A DNA stretch of 64,000 nucleotides from Chaetoderma sp. LZ-2023a (GCA_034401795.1 CM067367.1:49275363-49339362), one strand, 5' to 3'; shown: positions 14,917-25,345, numbered from the stretch's first letter. Program-made: numbers and translations. The notes: generated by a model from the sequence alone, not told the origin.

Positions 14917-15471
14917 GTAACGGGAATTGTTCTGTTGAGCGTGGAAATATGTTCACACGGACAATGGGTACTTAATGAGTGCAATTCGGCAATTCGAGTC
15001 ACGTAGTCGCGCTTTCACTCATTTATTTTGTTCTTTATCTAAAAGTTGTGTTTGTAGCAAGCATGTGCGCGCGATGTACAGCATGAACAACGCCTTATCT
15101 TTGAGATGCACTTCATCAAACTATGGTTCATCTGGTGGGTATCTTTGAGATTTCTGTGTGCTTCTGATATGAATGTTTTACTGTGGCTACGAATACTCTC
15201 TCTCTTTGGAAGTCAAACGACGGTAGCTCTTAAGTCACGCGATCTAAGGATCGCATGGCTTAGGGAACGATCGTCCTTTGCCGACCTATGTCGATAGAAA
15301 ACAGCATCTAAATCCACATCTAAAAACTATTCAACCAAATCGGTCATGCAATGTCCCTGCCTTTTAGTTGTCTTAAAATTCAAAAAGCTAACCGTCTACA
15401 TGTTGTGTCATTGTTTATATTCGGCAGGGTTTTAACGTGTGCCTAGCCGTAACCACGTGGTTTATTTACAG

Positions 15472-15771
15472 CACAAGGTGTGGGTTTATGGAAGGTGAAG
15501 CTGGCGGAGGAGGAGGAGGAGGGAACTATTCACGGAATGATAAGATCGAGAATCATTATATGGAGCTAAAACGGCCTTTAGTTAAGAAACGAAAGTTCGA
15601 ACAGGACGATGTTTTAAAAACAAAACATGGTCGGCAAAGGACTAGCAGTAGCAATAGTGGATATACCAGCTTGTGTCAGACGAAAGAGTGTGAATGGCAG
15701 AACAACAACCGCCAGAGCCCGATTGCCAAGAATATTGGTACAGATAATGTGCGTATGGAACAAGAGATGGG
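15472..15771 (+). CDS. Putative exon of an EF-hand protein gene (N-terminal, low-complexity, basic cluster)
   Basis: This exon is bounded by TTTATTTACAG (acceptor, ends 15471) and G|GTATGT (donor at 15772). The frame includes a Met at 15488, preceded in the same frame by no stop within the exon, so it could be the initiator or an internal residue. It encodes a glycine run (seven Gly), a basic nuclear-localisation-like cluster (LVKKRKFEQ) and a polar, probably disordered tail. It ends in phase 2, and the next exon at 22835 supplies exactly the one base needed, which keeps the frame open into an EF-hand. The protein is not recognised by name. The intervening intron holds the first TIR element. 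Support comes from splice sites, phase and frame only. Confidence 0.5.
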
Positions 15772-15943
15772 GTATGTACTGATGATAAAGATAGTGTATG
15801 ACTGAAAATATACGCGTTGTCGTATTTCTGTTTTAGCTTTCTGTTTAGCATATGCTGTCCAAGATTTATATCTGGTCACACATGCCACGATAACTTGTAC
15901 CGATAATTGATCTATCCATATGCTTAGCCATCTAGCTAAATAA
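15772..15943. other. Intronic DNA 5' of the tetranucleotide array
   Basis: Presumed start of the intron between 15771 and 22835. It begins with a consensus-like GTATGT. Nothing else recognised. Confidence 0.4.
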
Positions 15944-15944
15944 G

Positions 15945-15992
<48 letters not shown>

Positions 15993-16102
15993 CGTCCGTC
16001 CGTCCGTCCGTCCGTCCGTCCGTCCGTCCGTCCGTCTGTCCGTCCGTCCGTTCGCCAGCCCGTCCGTCTGCCCGCCCACCCGCCCGCCCACTCGCCCGCC
16101 TG
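15944..16102. repeat. (TCTG)n/(TCCG)n tetranucleotide array
   Basis: TCTG repeats grade into TCCG repeats and then into GCCC-rich variants. The long frames across it (Ser-Val-Cys-Leu or Thr-Asp-Gly-Arg repeats) are repeat artefacts. Confidence 0.95.
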
Positions 16103-16530
16103 AATACAGTTACATTTTCCCAAAAGATATCTTTAACATTATGCTATAGCGATTATTTGAAAACACGCTCCGGAAATCAGGCGATGGATCGAGGCTAAAC
16201 ATTCGGAGGGTTACTTAGAGTTCATCTTCGATGTAACAATACAGATGACGCAACATCGCGATCTGCCATCGATTCATACGGACTGCCCTATTAGGACTAG
16301 ATAATGGGGACGCGTTCTTCTAATGTTATCCTGGTTCAACATAGATAGTGTACTCTAGCGGACCAGGTTACGCTTTCATCTCACTTTGTTCTACTAGCTG
16401 TAACTGAGTCAGGTCTAAGGCAACCGCATCTAAAATTGCCAAACTGTCCAAATCTTAACCCTTTCACATTGAAACTGAAACATACAGCTGAAATGCGAAC
16501 AACTAATCTAGGATTGTCTAAAATAGCCTG

Positions 16531-16631
16531 ATAATGGTGTGAATATTTTAAAACTAATATATCAGGACTAACTTTCGCAAGCGATAGCAAACTGCGCTAA
16601 GCCAAATTAGGTTCAGAATATTCAGCAGGTT
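16531..16631. repeat. Family A MITE core, diverged
   Basis: TGAATATTTTAAAACTAAT and the inverse CCAAATTAGGTTCAGAATAT flank a stem in which TTTCGCAAGCGATAGC replaces the usual GCTGTTGCTGCC. The outer arms are absent. Confidence 0.75.
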
Positions 16632-17152
16632 GTATGCACGGTAGGTTCAGCGATTTTAGAACTAAGACAATCACTTTCTTATCCGAGTTTGCACAAACCT
16701 GGCTGTTTCTAAATGAAATCTCAAATTGGCTGACTATATTTCTAGTCATCTGATCGAAAGTTGTTAATGGCAATGGTAACTAAGAAACTGTTTAAGAAAT
16801 AATCACATTTATTCTTATCATTATTCAGTACTCTGCTGAACAACAGCATGCAGCAGCAGTTATTTCAATTAGTGTGAAATGGGTTAAGCTAGTTCTAGCA
16901 TCCCCGGGATCCTATGCGAATTCTCGTGCAAAATAGAGAAGACGCGACACCCAGCCGGAGAAGCACGTGCCTGTTGACAAGTGATTCAATATGATTTAAT
17001 TCCGCCTTTTATCGCTTCTGTTCGACTGCCATTGCCTGTCTGACTAGCTAGAAAAGATCCACCACTATGATGTTTTATATGATAGTATAATAAACTTTTG
17101 AATAGAGCCTGCCCTTTAGAGCAAAGCCTTATACGAGAAAGACATTGCGGCT

Positions 17153-17393
17153 TTAACCCTTTAATGACAAAATTTTATCAAAAGATCTAAATATTTGCTT
17201 ATTGAATGTCCATTTACAGGCCACGAGAAGACTATTTTTGCAAATTTACCACTGGAATGACTGGCTCGGTTACCGAGACAGTCATTCTAGTGGTAAATTT
17301 GCAAAAATAGGATTCTCTTGGCCGGGAAATTGACATTCTTCAAGACCACTGCAGAGGCCGGTTGTGGCCGACTTCGACATGAAAGGGTTAAAT
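17153..17393. repeat. Family B foldback MITE, full length
   Basis: The best family B copy. Ends TTTAACCCTTT and AAAGGGTTAAA form terminal inverted repeats. The inside is a long palindrome: GAGAAGACTATTTTTGCAAA, TTTACCACTGGAATGACTGG, CTCGGTTACCGAG and the inverse (17241-17333). The whole unit of about 240 bp could fold on itself. Confidence 0.92.
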
Positions 17394-17532
17394 GACGTTT
17401 GATCACGCCACTCAGTTATATCAGCTAGAAGTTACAGCCGTATAAGATTAATTTTGTTGAGAAATGGGTCAGCGTTTAACCGTTCATCAGTTACATGACA
17501 TAATCGGCAATTTATGTATGGCGTAAACAATA

Positions 17533-17640
17533 TTAAATTGTATATTTTGAAACTACTTTGACTGAGAGTGAGAGTTGGTAGTACCTCTAACTGCATGCAA
17601 CAAATTCCAGTAAAATTAATTTCATAATATTAAACGAATA
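17533..17640. repeat. Family A MITE core, diverged
   Basis: TATATTTTGAAACTACTTTGACT and the inverse AGTAAAATTAATTTCATAAT frame a degenerate stem. Confidence 0.7.
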
Positions 17641-18212
17641 CCTTGTATTATTGTAGAGAAATATGATACTGACATTTCAAGTGTTAGAGTGGTCAAATAA
17701 CATGTTCTGCTTGTAGTGAAGTAAACGAATAAAATACATTTAGCAAGATCGGTTGATTTTGCCGTTTGTCCAATGGAAATTTGTCTCACTGCAATATCGT
17801 CTACAGAGAAGAAAGCGTTGAAACGATTAGCTTATTTGATAAAATCGACGAATCATTTTCGCAATTAATTTGTTTACTCAGCCTTGCTGACTGGCGTTTA
17901 TAAGCCATTTCCATAACTAAGTACTGTGCATTTTCAATTAGAAATCAAGTTTGTTAAACATGTTTCACATTTTGGTATTACCCTTTTGCAATCCTCTTTC
18001 ACATTCTTCCACAACGTTCATAGAGGTTACTACAGGAAAGCCACTCTGAGAATCTGAGTAAACCGAGCCTATTTGGACTGTATTCCCACTAGAGAGTCAA
18101 TCTGGAGTAACGTCATAATGAGAGCCGAATTCATTATCTAATGTGAGCACAACCTCAGATTTCGAAGATGGCACCAGCTTGGATCTCCACGGTTTTCTAA
18201 GACATGTGGGAG
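17641..18212. other. Unassigned DNA left of the first TIR element
   Basis: No exon recognised. The 12-mer CCCACTAGAGAG at 18085-18096 recurs in the same orientation at 22050-22061, at the other side of the element. Confidence 0.45.
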
Positions 18213-18457
18213 TGATAGTAGGGCAGATATGTGAAAAAGATGTTCCATTCTGGCAGAAAGCATACAATTTGGCATATAGGTGGTTTAACGTATCCTGATC
18301 ATAATTAGATGCGGTACCACGTGATTCTACCAAGGGAACCAATTCAAAATGGCGGATTCAAAATGGCCGCCTTCCAAGCGGAAAATCCGCATTACTCAAG
18401 CTCTAGACGGAGTAGAGAGATGAGATTAATGTCAAATTAGGGTTTATAGCAATCCTT
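18213..18457 (+). repeat. Left terminal inverted repeat of element 1
   Basis: Reading inward it contains GGGCAGATATGTG, GTTCCATTCTGGCAGAAAGC, TTTGGCATATAGGTGGTTTA, CGTGATTCTACCAAGGGAA, CAAAATGGCGGATTCAAAAT, GGCCGCCTTCCAAGCGGAAA and TTACTCAAG. All of these recur as the reverse complement at 21810-22061. Confidence 0.93.
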
Positions 18458-18689
18458 CCATAGCGACCACCTGTGTTTGATGTCAAAAGACGGTGGCTCT
18501 TTAAGATGTGTTATCTGAAAGATCCATCGCTTGAGAACAAAAGCAATATTGCATCTAGAAATAGTTTAAATTACTTGATTTCTTAATATCAAACCAAGTA
18601 ATGGTCGTTATAGATACGTTCAATTATCCTATTAGAGTATGCAAGGCTATACATGATGCTGTTGATTGTTGAATCATGATTCACAGATG

Positions 18690-18790
18690 TCACACGCACT
18701 GTGCACCGCATGAGCACAACTGTGTACAAGGTAAGTTGGATTTATAGCATTTGCATCTGCCAATGCAATTACTTTTGCAAGCACATTTCA
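18690..18790 (-). other. CXC-like cysteine cluster in element 1
   Basis: The last 33 residues read LVKCACKSNCIGRC, KCYKSNLPC and TQLCSCGAQC in order, giving a C-x-C-x4-C-x3-C-x-C-x5-C-x3-C-x-C-x3-C pattern like one half of a tesmin/TSO1 CXC domain, which binds DNA and zinc. Here it probably supplies DNA binding to the nuclease. Confidence 0.6.
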
Positions 18791-19189
18791 CGAGTTCCCG
18801 GCATGCCTTAGATGCGTCTGCAAGCAAACTCCATTGCGGTGACCAAGTGTCTCCATCTCTGACCCAGCCCCAGTCAGCTGACGATGGCGTTTTTGCATTT
18901 GCGTGGAGTGATTGGCCCCAAAGATGACCTGCCTGTAACGCAGCACGTTTGGTGTGTTGCAGCAGAGCTGCACTGGTCGGATGAATGTTTTCTAGCTGCC
19001 TGTTGCCAAAAGCGAAAAGCCGTTTTCGTGCCTCATTAACCTTTGACAATGGTGATGTGCGTTTGTACAGTAGTACGACAAACGTCTCCAGCGTGTCCAT
19101 GCCATTGTCACACAGAGACCCCGGGGCATCAGACAGTCTCCTAAACAGTGACTTGAATAGATCCGAAGTCCTCCAAACTTCCCATGCTG

Positions 19190-19500
19190 TCTTCTTGCCA
19201 ATCCCACAAAATGCAGACACAGTGTCACACCCAGAGAAAGCATGCAAAAATAGCAGTCCTTGTGACGCTTCTGCACCCAAATCTGTTGCAATGCCATGAG
19301 CTGATACATAGTGGAAAGTCTTCCCATGGCCAAATGCGACGCAGAGATCACATCCATGAAGAAAGTTTGCTGTCCATATGGCTAGGACTACAACGTCTGT
19401 ATCTGTAGCATGAATCATTATTGTTCGATAGCCTTGGTGATATGCATGGAAGGCGTGGAGAAACATTCTACCATCTGCTTCATCTTGCATGCATGGCGCG
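19190..19500 (-). other. FEN/XPG-type acidic motif set (nuclease core) in element 1
   Basis: In the 281-residue frame starting at 19535, EAD lies at residues 19-21, TDTDVVVLA at 44-52, SGCDTVS at 101-107 and GIGKK at 111-115. The flap-endonuclease pattern (EAEA, then SEDMD, then GCDY followed by the helix-hairpin-helix GIGPK) has the same order and similar spacing. EADGR differs from the EADTR I expect for the family at one non-catalytic position. I infer a metal-dependent 5' nuclease fold. The N-terminal XPG-N part cannot be placed because of the deletion. Confidence 0.65.
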
Positions 19501-21625
19501 AGTTGTGAGACGTCATGCTCTGGCCTCATCAGCACGTTTTATTCACATGTTGTGACGAGTATCTTTCCTTCTGGTAGCTCGAATGACCCCAATGTATGTG
19601 CGAGAAAGGTGATGAACTCTGTTTTGTTTGCATAAACAAGCAGCTGGATTCACAACTGTGTACGTCTCGGATAATGGATGGATGGTGGTGGATTTTTGTA
19701 CAACGTTTGGTGTCAATTGTTCAAGAGTTCGAATGACACCAGTATTTGTGTCTGAACAATGTTGTGTTAATAAGATTGCTGTCCCATGGAATGCAGTTCG
19801 TGCTGATGTGGATGTAGGATTATGGTCTATGTTATCAAGGTTCCCAGTTGTGAACAGATTACCATGCAAGTTAGTCGGACAAACAACCCCATCCGTTTTA
19901 AACATATCTATAGCCTTATTTCCTACATCAGTCGAGAGCTGCATGACGAGATCGTAGGATACTGAAAGTCCATGTCTGAAGAGTTCATCCACAAGGTCCC
20001 GCTTTCGCGTTTTGGCATGAATTAGTAGGCCTAGGTAGAGTGGCAATGCTGTTTCACGATCAGGATTATGGCGAGTTCCCATACTGCTGTTACGCGCTCT
20101 TTTATTGGCATTAAAGATGAGTAGCTGGGTCAATGACGACACTTCCCCCTTGATAGTTTGGGAATTCTCATTTTGATTATGAATGTTGGTACCGCCAAGT
20201 ATCATCTGAACTAAAGTAACAAGTGATTGAGGTAAGTTGTCATACTGGTCAGCATCAAGTGAATCCTTGCAATCATACTTAATCTGAAAAATCTCTTTGC
20301 GGACTATTTGAGCTGCCCTCATCAACGCAATTGCGTCACTATCAGAATCATTTTTGGTGGCTAGTAATAGAGCATCGCCTTGGCTTTCTTGAATGTGAGA
20401 ATCACTTCATAGTTACTCTTGTTTGACTCCACATTTGGCATTTTCGACAAGATCTTTTCCTTCAACCTGGTAGAGTTAATCCTACTTGGCATAGCACCAC
20501 CAAGTTGTTCAAGACGGCGAGTGTATAATCGTGTTAAATCAGAAAGTTTAAATATGCTGCCAATAGGATGCTCAGAGGCTTGATAATCTTCCATGTATGA
20601 TATTAGCTCTGCAAGAGCAACAGAGTCAGGTTTCATATCGTCAGCAATATCAGATTCACTTCTCGAAAGAGATCTATGTCGTGTGTATAGTTTTGTCAAA
20701 CAAGTCTTGTGGTAAATACCATCCAATGCTGTCATGTCTCCAGATGACATTTTAGCAAGAAGTTTTGTATCTCTCAGTTCTGTCACCATTTTGCGTATGT
20801 TTTGGTCGAATTTTGCTGTTGCGGCTCTATGAATGTCATGCTCTATCGGTTGGTCACAGAAAAAGCACAGTGGTTGAGTGGGGTAATTTATACTTGGCAT
20901 AGTGAATGAAACCTCAATCTAGATTTTACTGGTGACCTGAGATCCTCGCTGGATTCCAATTTCGCATTTCTTTTCACGGCGCGATCAACCCGAGTCTGGC
21001 TACAGAGATGCCAACAAGATTTGTGCCACCTAGCATAGTTTTCTATGAGCGTCTCCGCAATTCCAGATCCATCATTCAACCTACATAGATCCAGGTATGG
21101 TGGAAGGGCATGGAGTTGCTGTAGCTTATCAAGGTTATCAGCTAATGACCTATAACTCATAATCACATTGTCACGATGTGTATTACTACATGGGTCTATG
21201 AGATGCTCCGTTGTGGACTGCTGGCAAATAACACACAGGGACCAGTTCGTGTGTGCTAAATCCACTGTGGGATCAGATGTCAATTTCACTTTCATTGACA
21301 TATTGACTTGAATGCGAGAATATAATAGGCTATTGTCTCTGTCTATAAGCAGAGCACAATACGCGTGTGTGTGATTGCTATGCAGCTATGTATTCTCTTG
21401 ATATATTTAAATAGTCAGTCTGAGTTTACGAAACTACAATAATTATATGGAAATCCACAACGAAATAATGCTTGTCGAAGCGAGGGGCTGGCATACAATT
21501 ACTTTTACTGGAGAAAACGTGCAGACCAATTGTTTTGAGTAGCGAAAACTTATTTCTAAAATGTTCCGACCGGAACATGTGTGTACACACGTTTAGCAAT
21601 AATACTACTAATTTACAAAGGTTAC

Positions 21626-21679
21626 AACAACAACGACGACGACGATGACGACCACAACAACAACAACAACAACAACCTC

Positions 21680-21715
<36 letters not shown>

Positions 21716-21765
21716 TATAAAAATAAAAATAATAATAACAATAATAATATATATTTTCAGCATGT
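21626..21765. repeat. (CAA)n/(AAT)n trinucleotide tract
   Basis: CAACAA repeats with CGA interruptions at the left and AAT at the right. It lies between the 5' end of the element 1 gene and its right TIR. Confidence 0.95.
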
Positions 21766-21809
21766 TTATCTATTTAGACTATTGTAATGGGTAAAATCAT
21801 AACCAGTGA

Positions 21810-22061
21810 CCCAAGAAACCCTTAATTTGACATCAATTCTAGCCCTCTATTCCATCTAGAACTTGAGTAATGCAGATTTTCCGCTGGGAAGGCGGCCATT
21901 TTGAATCCGCCATTTTGAATGGATTCCCTTGGTAGAATCACGGGGCACCGCATCTAATTATGTTCAGCATACCTTAAACCACCTAAATGCCAAATTTCAT
22001 GCTTTCTGCCAGAATGGAACAGCTTACCTCAAATGTGTTACATATCCGCCCCACTAGAGAG
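21810..22061 (-). repeat. Right terminal inverted repeat of element 1
   Basis: Reverse complement of 18213-18457, well preserved from AAACCCTTAATTTGACAT (inner) to CATATCCGCCCCACTA (outer). A small indel between GATATGT and GTTCCATTC makes the right arm a few bases longer. Confidence 0.93.
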
Positions 22062-22576
22062 CATTATGAATAATGAGCCATAATATGCAAAAACTCGGTG
22101 ATGGTACAGTATCAATTTGTTGGAGAGCTGCACGGAGTTTAATGTGAGATACGCTACAACGTCCCATGTACGACTAAATTAAAACATTTTATTAAGATGT
22201 TCCCATGTGGGGTGGGGGTTGTGGGTGGTGGGGATTGTGGGAGTTCGTCCTACTGAATCTTGGGCGGTATTCTCGCTAGAGAGATACTCGAGAATAACTC
22301 CATACTTCAGTATGACGTTATTCCTGATTAAGTCTCTCTTGAGAACACGGCCTTAGCTTTATAGTAGTAGTCATTCTCTTTTGATATGGGTTAATTACTG
22401 GCAGACTCATGCTTAAAGCATTCAAACAGGACATAATTATATTAAATATATATTCATGATTTTATCCACACTGGGATCGCATCCAGATTTGCAATATGGA
22501 ATAGTCTGGCCAATCTGCTTCCGACTTGTAACGCACATGAATTAATAGGCAATGTAAGGATTATCAGCACGCTGCA
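22062..22576. other. Unassigned DNA
   Basis: G-rich stretch GGGGTGGGGGTTGTGGGTGG at 22208. The rest is without recognised features. Confidence 0.4.
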
Positions 22577-22762
22577 CGAGGTAATTGACCTTTCCAGTTT
22601 CTGCTAAGCCCCGCCCATCTTTATCTAAGCTCCACTCACAGATCGCTCGTGTTGGGATCGATCGATCTCTGAACTCTCTGACTATCAATTTCCAGAAAGC
22701 TATACAGATAAGCTGTTGAATATTTTGAAACTAATTTGATTGGGTGCTGTTTCTGCCTATGG
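22577..22762 (+). repeat. Family A MITE, 3'-truncated
   Basis: P arm (ACCTTTCCAGTTTCTGCTAAG, AGCTCCACTCACAGATCGC, GTTGGGATCGATCGATC) and the left half-core ending GGGTGCTGTTTCTGCCTATGG. It stops at the palindrome centre, like the copy at 12162. Confidence 0.9.
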
Positions 22763-22834
22763 AAGACTCTATATACTGGCATCATAAGTAAATAAGCAGG
22801 TCTAAGCGGATAATTTTATTTACACAATTTTCAG

Positions 22835-22995
22835 AACTCCGCAGCAAATTGACCCCAACACTCAAAGAAAGATGCACTTCTTTGATGTCACAGATAGAAA
22901 TGCTGATGGATACGTCACCGTAAAAGAATATATGAGACACAACCTCGCTCTGGAGTATGATGCAACAATAATCGTGGGCTCGTTTGATCGCGATG
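22835..22995 (+). CDS. Putative exon encoding the first EF-hand and the start of the second
   Basis: Acceptor TTTACACAATTTTCAG ends at 22834 and donor G|GTACGT starts at 22996. Entering in phase 2, the exon encodes TPQQIDPNTQRKM followed by an EF-hand: helix residues HFFDVT, loop DRNADGYVTVKE (Asp1, Asn3, Asp5, Gly6, Thr9, Glu12), then helix YMRHNLALEYD. It ends within a second loop at FDRDG, phase 1. The loop fits the canonical calcium-binding consensus at every ligand position. The exon at 30936 supplies the rest. The family beyond an EF-hand pair is not recognised. Confidence 0.75.
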
Positions 22996-23067
22996 GTACG
23001 TAACATTCTACTATTGGCTAAAGCTAATTGTCGGATCTGGGGTCTACCTGTAGCTTGAGGCCACATC

Positions 23068-23068
23068 C

Positions 23069-23146
<78 letters not shown>
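23068..23146. repeat. (AGT)n trinucleotide repeat
   Basis: About 26 uninterrupted AGT units just inside the intron that begins at 22996. Confidence 0.97.
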
Positions 23147-23331
23147 CCCTAATATGTCTTTCCTTATTTATTTAAGTAGATTTAATCTAGGATACGATTT
23201 TGATATTTTGTTTTGCCTACAAAGTATTTAAGATCTGTTGCATCTAAAGAAATTGGCATTGCTAGTTCACAGCTTATCCAATGTATTTCAGCATGTGCGT
23301 TCTTGGTTGTCTCCCTGTTAACAACATGATA

Positions 23332-23379
23332 GGTGGCGGTGGTGGTGGCGGTGGCGGTGGCGGTGGCGGTAGCGGTGGC

Positions 23380-23410
<31 letters not shown>

Positions 23411-23582
23411 ATGGCAGTGGTGGTGGCGGCGGTGGTGGTGGTGATAGCGGTCTTGGTGGTAGTGCTGGTGGTTGTGGTGGTGGTGGTGGTGGTTGAGGTG
23501 GTGGTGGTGGTAGTCGGGGTGGTGGTGGTGGTGGTGGTGGTGGTGGTGGTGGTGGTGGTTGAGGTGGTGGTGGGTGGTGGTG
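23332..23582. repeat. (GGT)n/(GGTGGC)n purine/GT-rich array
   Basis: About 250 bp of GGTGGC hexamers changing to GGT, GTT and GAGGTGGTGG variants. The long open frames on both strands (Gly, Val, Ala, His or Thr runs) are artefacts of the repeat. Confidence 0.95.
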
Positions 23583-23790
23583 AAAATATTAGACTGGACG
23601 TTGTTGCTGTCATAGCAAGCAACACTCCCAGGCAAACTAGTTTCAAAATATCCAACAGCTTACCTGTACAGTTCTGGTGACATTCTGAGAATTCATGTTT
23701 CAAGATTTCAAATCGATGCGTTTAAGACGTGTAAAATGGGCGGCGCTTACATAGAACTCGTCTGGGTATAGCTGGAAATGGATCTCTCTA
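23583..23790 (-). repeat. Family A MITE, 5' part replaced by the GGT array
   Basis: It starts inside the left half-core (AAATATTAGACTGGACG), continues through GTTGTTGCTGTCATAGCAAG and the right half AAACTAGTTTCAAAATATCC, then a degenerate reversed P arm ending GGTATAGCTGGAAATGGAT. The GGT array abuts the break. Confidence 0.75.
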
Positions 23791-24275
23791 TTGGATACAA
23801 ATGAATATTGCATTGAGGTTATTAAGTTAGTGACCGAGTGAAATGCCAACAATATAAGGGATTGAAGTGTTGAGAAAAAGAAACACCGATACATCATTGT
23901 TATTTCTATGTATCAAAACACCTGCACCGGAGCCAACACACATATTTGCTCTATCCATGGGGGATAGGATTGTGGGGCTATTTGTTTCAGTATTTCTGCT
24001 TGTTTGTCATATCAGTTAATTTTGGAACTAGAATGCAAAGGCGTGACGAGGATGTAGATATGGTGAATGGTGTAAGATTGAAATATATGGCGACACGCAA
24101 CGTACACATACTACTAAATTCGAAAATTTGCTCTGCTAACAGTGTGACGGTCCGCATTCTCTGGGATTGCATATGCACGATGCTATTAAAGGCAAACACA
24201 CCCCATCTTATTCTAGTTACTCATTAACTATGCATCACATTTTCAGTTACTTTTCACCCCGTTAAAATATGTATC
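23791..24275. other. Unassigned intronic DNA
   Basis: Both strands are open for 60 to 90 codons between 23946 and 24227, without recognisable motif or paired splice sites. Not called as an exon. Confidence 0.4.
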
Positions 24276-24278
24276 CAG

Positions 24279-24480
24279 GCTTTAACCTATTAGCACTCAT
24301 ATCAGCAAAAAACAGCTTATGCAGTGGTGCTGAGAAATTTAGAAAAGAGCAAGAAAATACCATTTCTGAAAAGTTACCTCTGGAATGACTTGCTTGAGTC
24401 TTATCTTCGTCTGCAAAAGGACATTTTCTATGAGAAAATTAAAATTCTTTGAACAAATTCGAGGGTTAAAGTGTTAAGAG
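24279..24480. repeat. Family B MITE, degenerate
   Basis: TTTAACCTATTAGCACTCAT at the left and GAGGGTTAAAGTGTTAAGAG at the right. In between are CTGAAAAGTTACCTCTGGAA and TGACTTGCTTGAGTC, which correspond to the family B stem. The palindrome centre has lost one side. Confidence 0.65.
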
Positions 24481-24669
24481 GAAATGTTGATGTATTCCTC
24501 AAGTTTGTGAAGATTCGTTCATTCAAATGCTTTTATGGGCCACTCAAATCTGGGTGTATTTTGGCCATTTCACTCGCAATAGAATGGTTGCGTAGTTTGT
24601 GAAGGCTGACCTGATTTATTTTTTAACCAATCAGGAAAATATGGCCTCGGTATTACCGCTCAAACATAG

Positions 24670-24872
24670 AGGTGCCATCTATAATTTGGCAATGTCGAAT
24701 AAAATAAATCATACAGATAAAATGTTGACTATTTTGAAACTAATATTAGTTTTAAAGTATTCAATACACTAAATATTACGTAATATAGAATGTGTCCTAT
24801 TGGCACTTGCCTTTCATCAGACACTATCGCTTGAGGAGACACAATGGTTGCAATCACTGTTTAATATTAGCG
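24670..24872 (+). repeat. Family A-prime repeat, copy 2
   Basis: It matches 6165-6375 including the unusual flanks. The core is shortened to TTTTGAAACTAATATTAGTTTTAAAGTATT, i.e. the palindrome without its central stem. Confidence 0.7.
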
Positions 24873-24929
24873 CGCGGTTAAAACAAAGTTATACAGATAA
24901 GGGAATGTCACAGCAATAGATGAATCCAG

Positions 24930-25280
24930 TATTGGATATATCCCACCCATCTCTCGCTAAGCTCCGCCCACGCTTTATCTATGTTGGTTTGAACGCTAAA
25001 CTCCCTGAATCCCAATTTCTATAAAACCGTGTATGTAAGCTGTTGATTATTTTAAAACTAATTTAGCTGGATTGTGTTGTTGCCTATTAGTTTCAAAATA
25101 TTCAACAGAATGGTTATTAAAAGTAAAAACATACTAATCGTACAACTTGGCGGACTAATACGCGTTTATGAGGACCTTATACGTCATTCACAACTAAATT
25201 GATTGCGACGTGAACCTACACGTGACGCACTTCATTATGACGTCATATATTTGACGAATGGATTTTATTCCTCTATTGGG
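24930..25280 (+). repeat. Family A MITE, near full length
   Basis: P arm (CCCACCCATCTCTCGCTAAG, CTCCGCCCACG), a core with its stem reduced (TTGTTGCCTATTAGTTTCAA) and Q arm (CGTACAACTTGGCGGACTAAT, CGTGACGCACTTCATTATGA, CGTCATAT). Confidence 0.85.
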
Positions 25281-25345
25281 AGGTACAGAATCCATAATCC
25301 ATAATCTATTAGTACAATACGACATTTGAGACAAAGTAGTATCAC

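Larger units (their letters stand above)
18690..21301 (-). pseudogene. Decayed gene for a FEN/XPG-like nuclease with C-terminal CXC domain (element 1)
   Basis: The gene runs right to left in four overlapping frames. (1) 21301-20888 holds the N-terminus with LCVICQ (C-x2-C) and WHKSC. (2) 20900-20361 has a second cysteine site, CFFCDQ, and a YHKTCL motif. (3) About 20395-19543 includes the family hallmark DNIDHNP and TAFHGTAI. (4) 19535-18690 is intact for 281 residues with nuclease motifs and a cysteine-rich tail. Frames change near 20,890, near 20,395, near 19,630 and near 19,540. Reading through the last two recovers LGSFELPEGKILVTTC, typical of the family just before EAD. Compared with element 2, about 2 kb of central coding sequence is missing between DNIDHN and this point, so the copy is internally deleted as well as frameshifted. 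Function is inferred from motifs only. Confidence 0.8.
18213..22061 (-). mobile_element. TIR-flanked element 1 carrying a FEN/XPG-like nuclease gene
   Basis: A gene of about 2.6 kb on the minus strand is enclosed by long, well-matched inverted repeats (left 18213-18457, right 21810-22061). From the alignment by eye, arm identity over the inner 205 bp is high, with only a minority of positions differing. The whole unit is about 3.85 kb and lies inside the presumed intron between exons 15472-15771 and 22835-22995, antisense to the host gene. The outer limits are uncertain because the arms fade. I know of no named transposon superfamily with this gene, although gene relatives are common in invertebrate gene sets. 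Confidence 0.75.

Noticed and set aside
15932-16198. Frames of SVCLSVCP and TDGRTDGR repeats
   Set aside because: Artefacts of the TCTG/TCCG array.
18097-18342. 81-codon minus-strand frame in the left TIR of element 1
   Set aside because: It lies within the inverted repeat and is broken in the right arm. No motif.
23182-23703. Thr-, His-, Val- and Gly-rich frames up to 173 codons
   Set aside because: All arise from the GGT/GGC array and are open on both strands.
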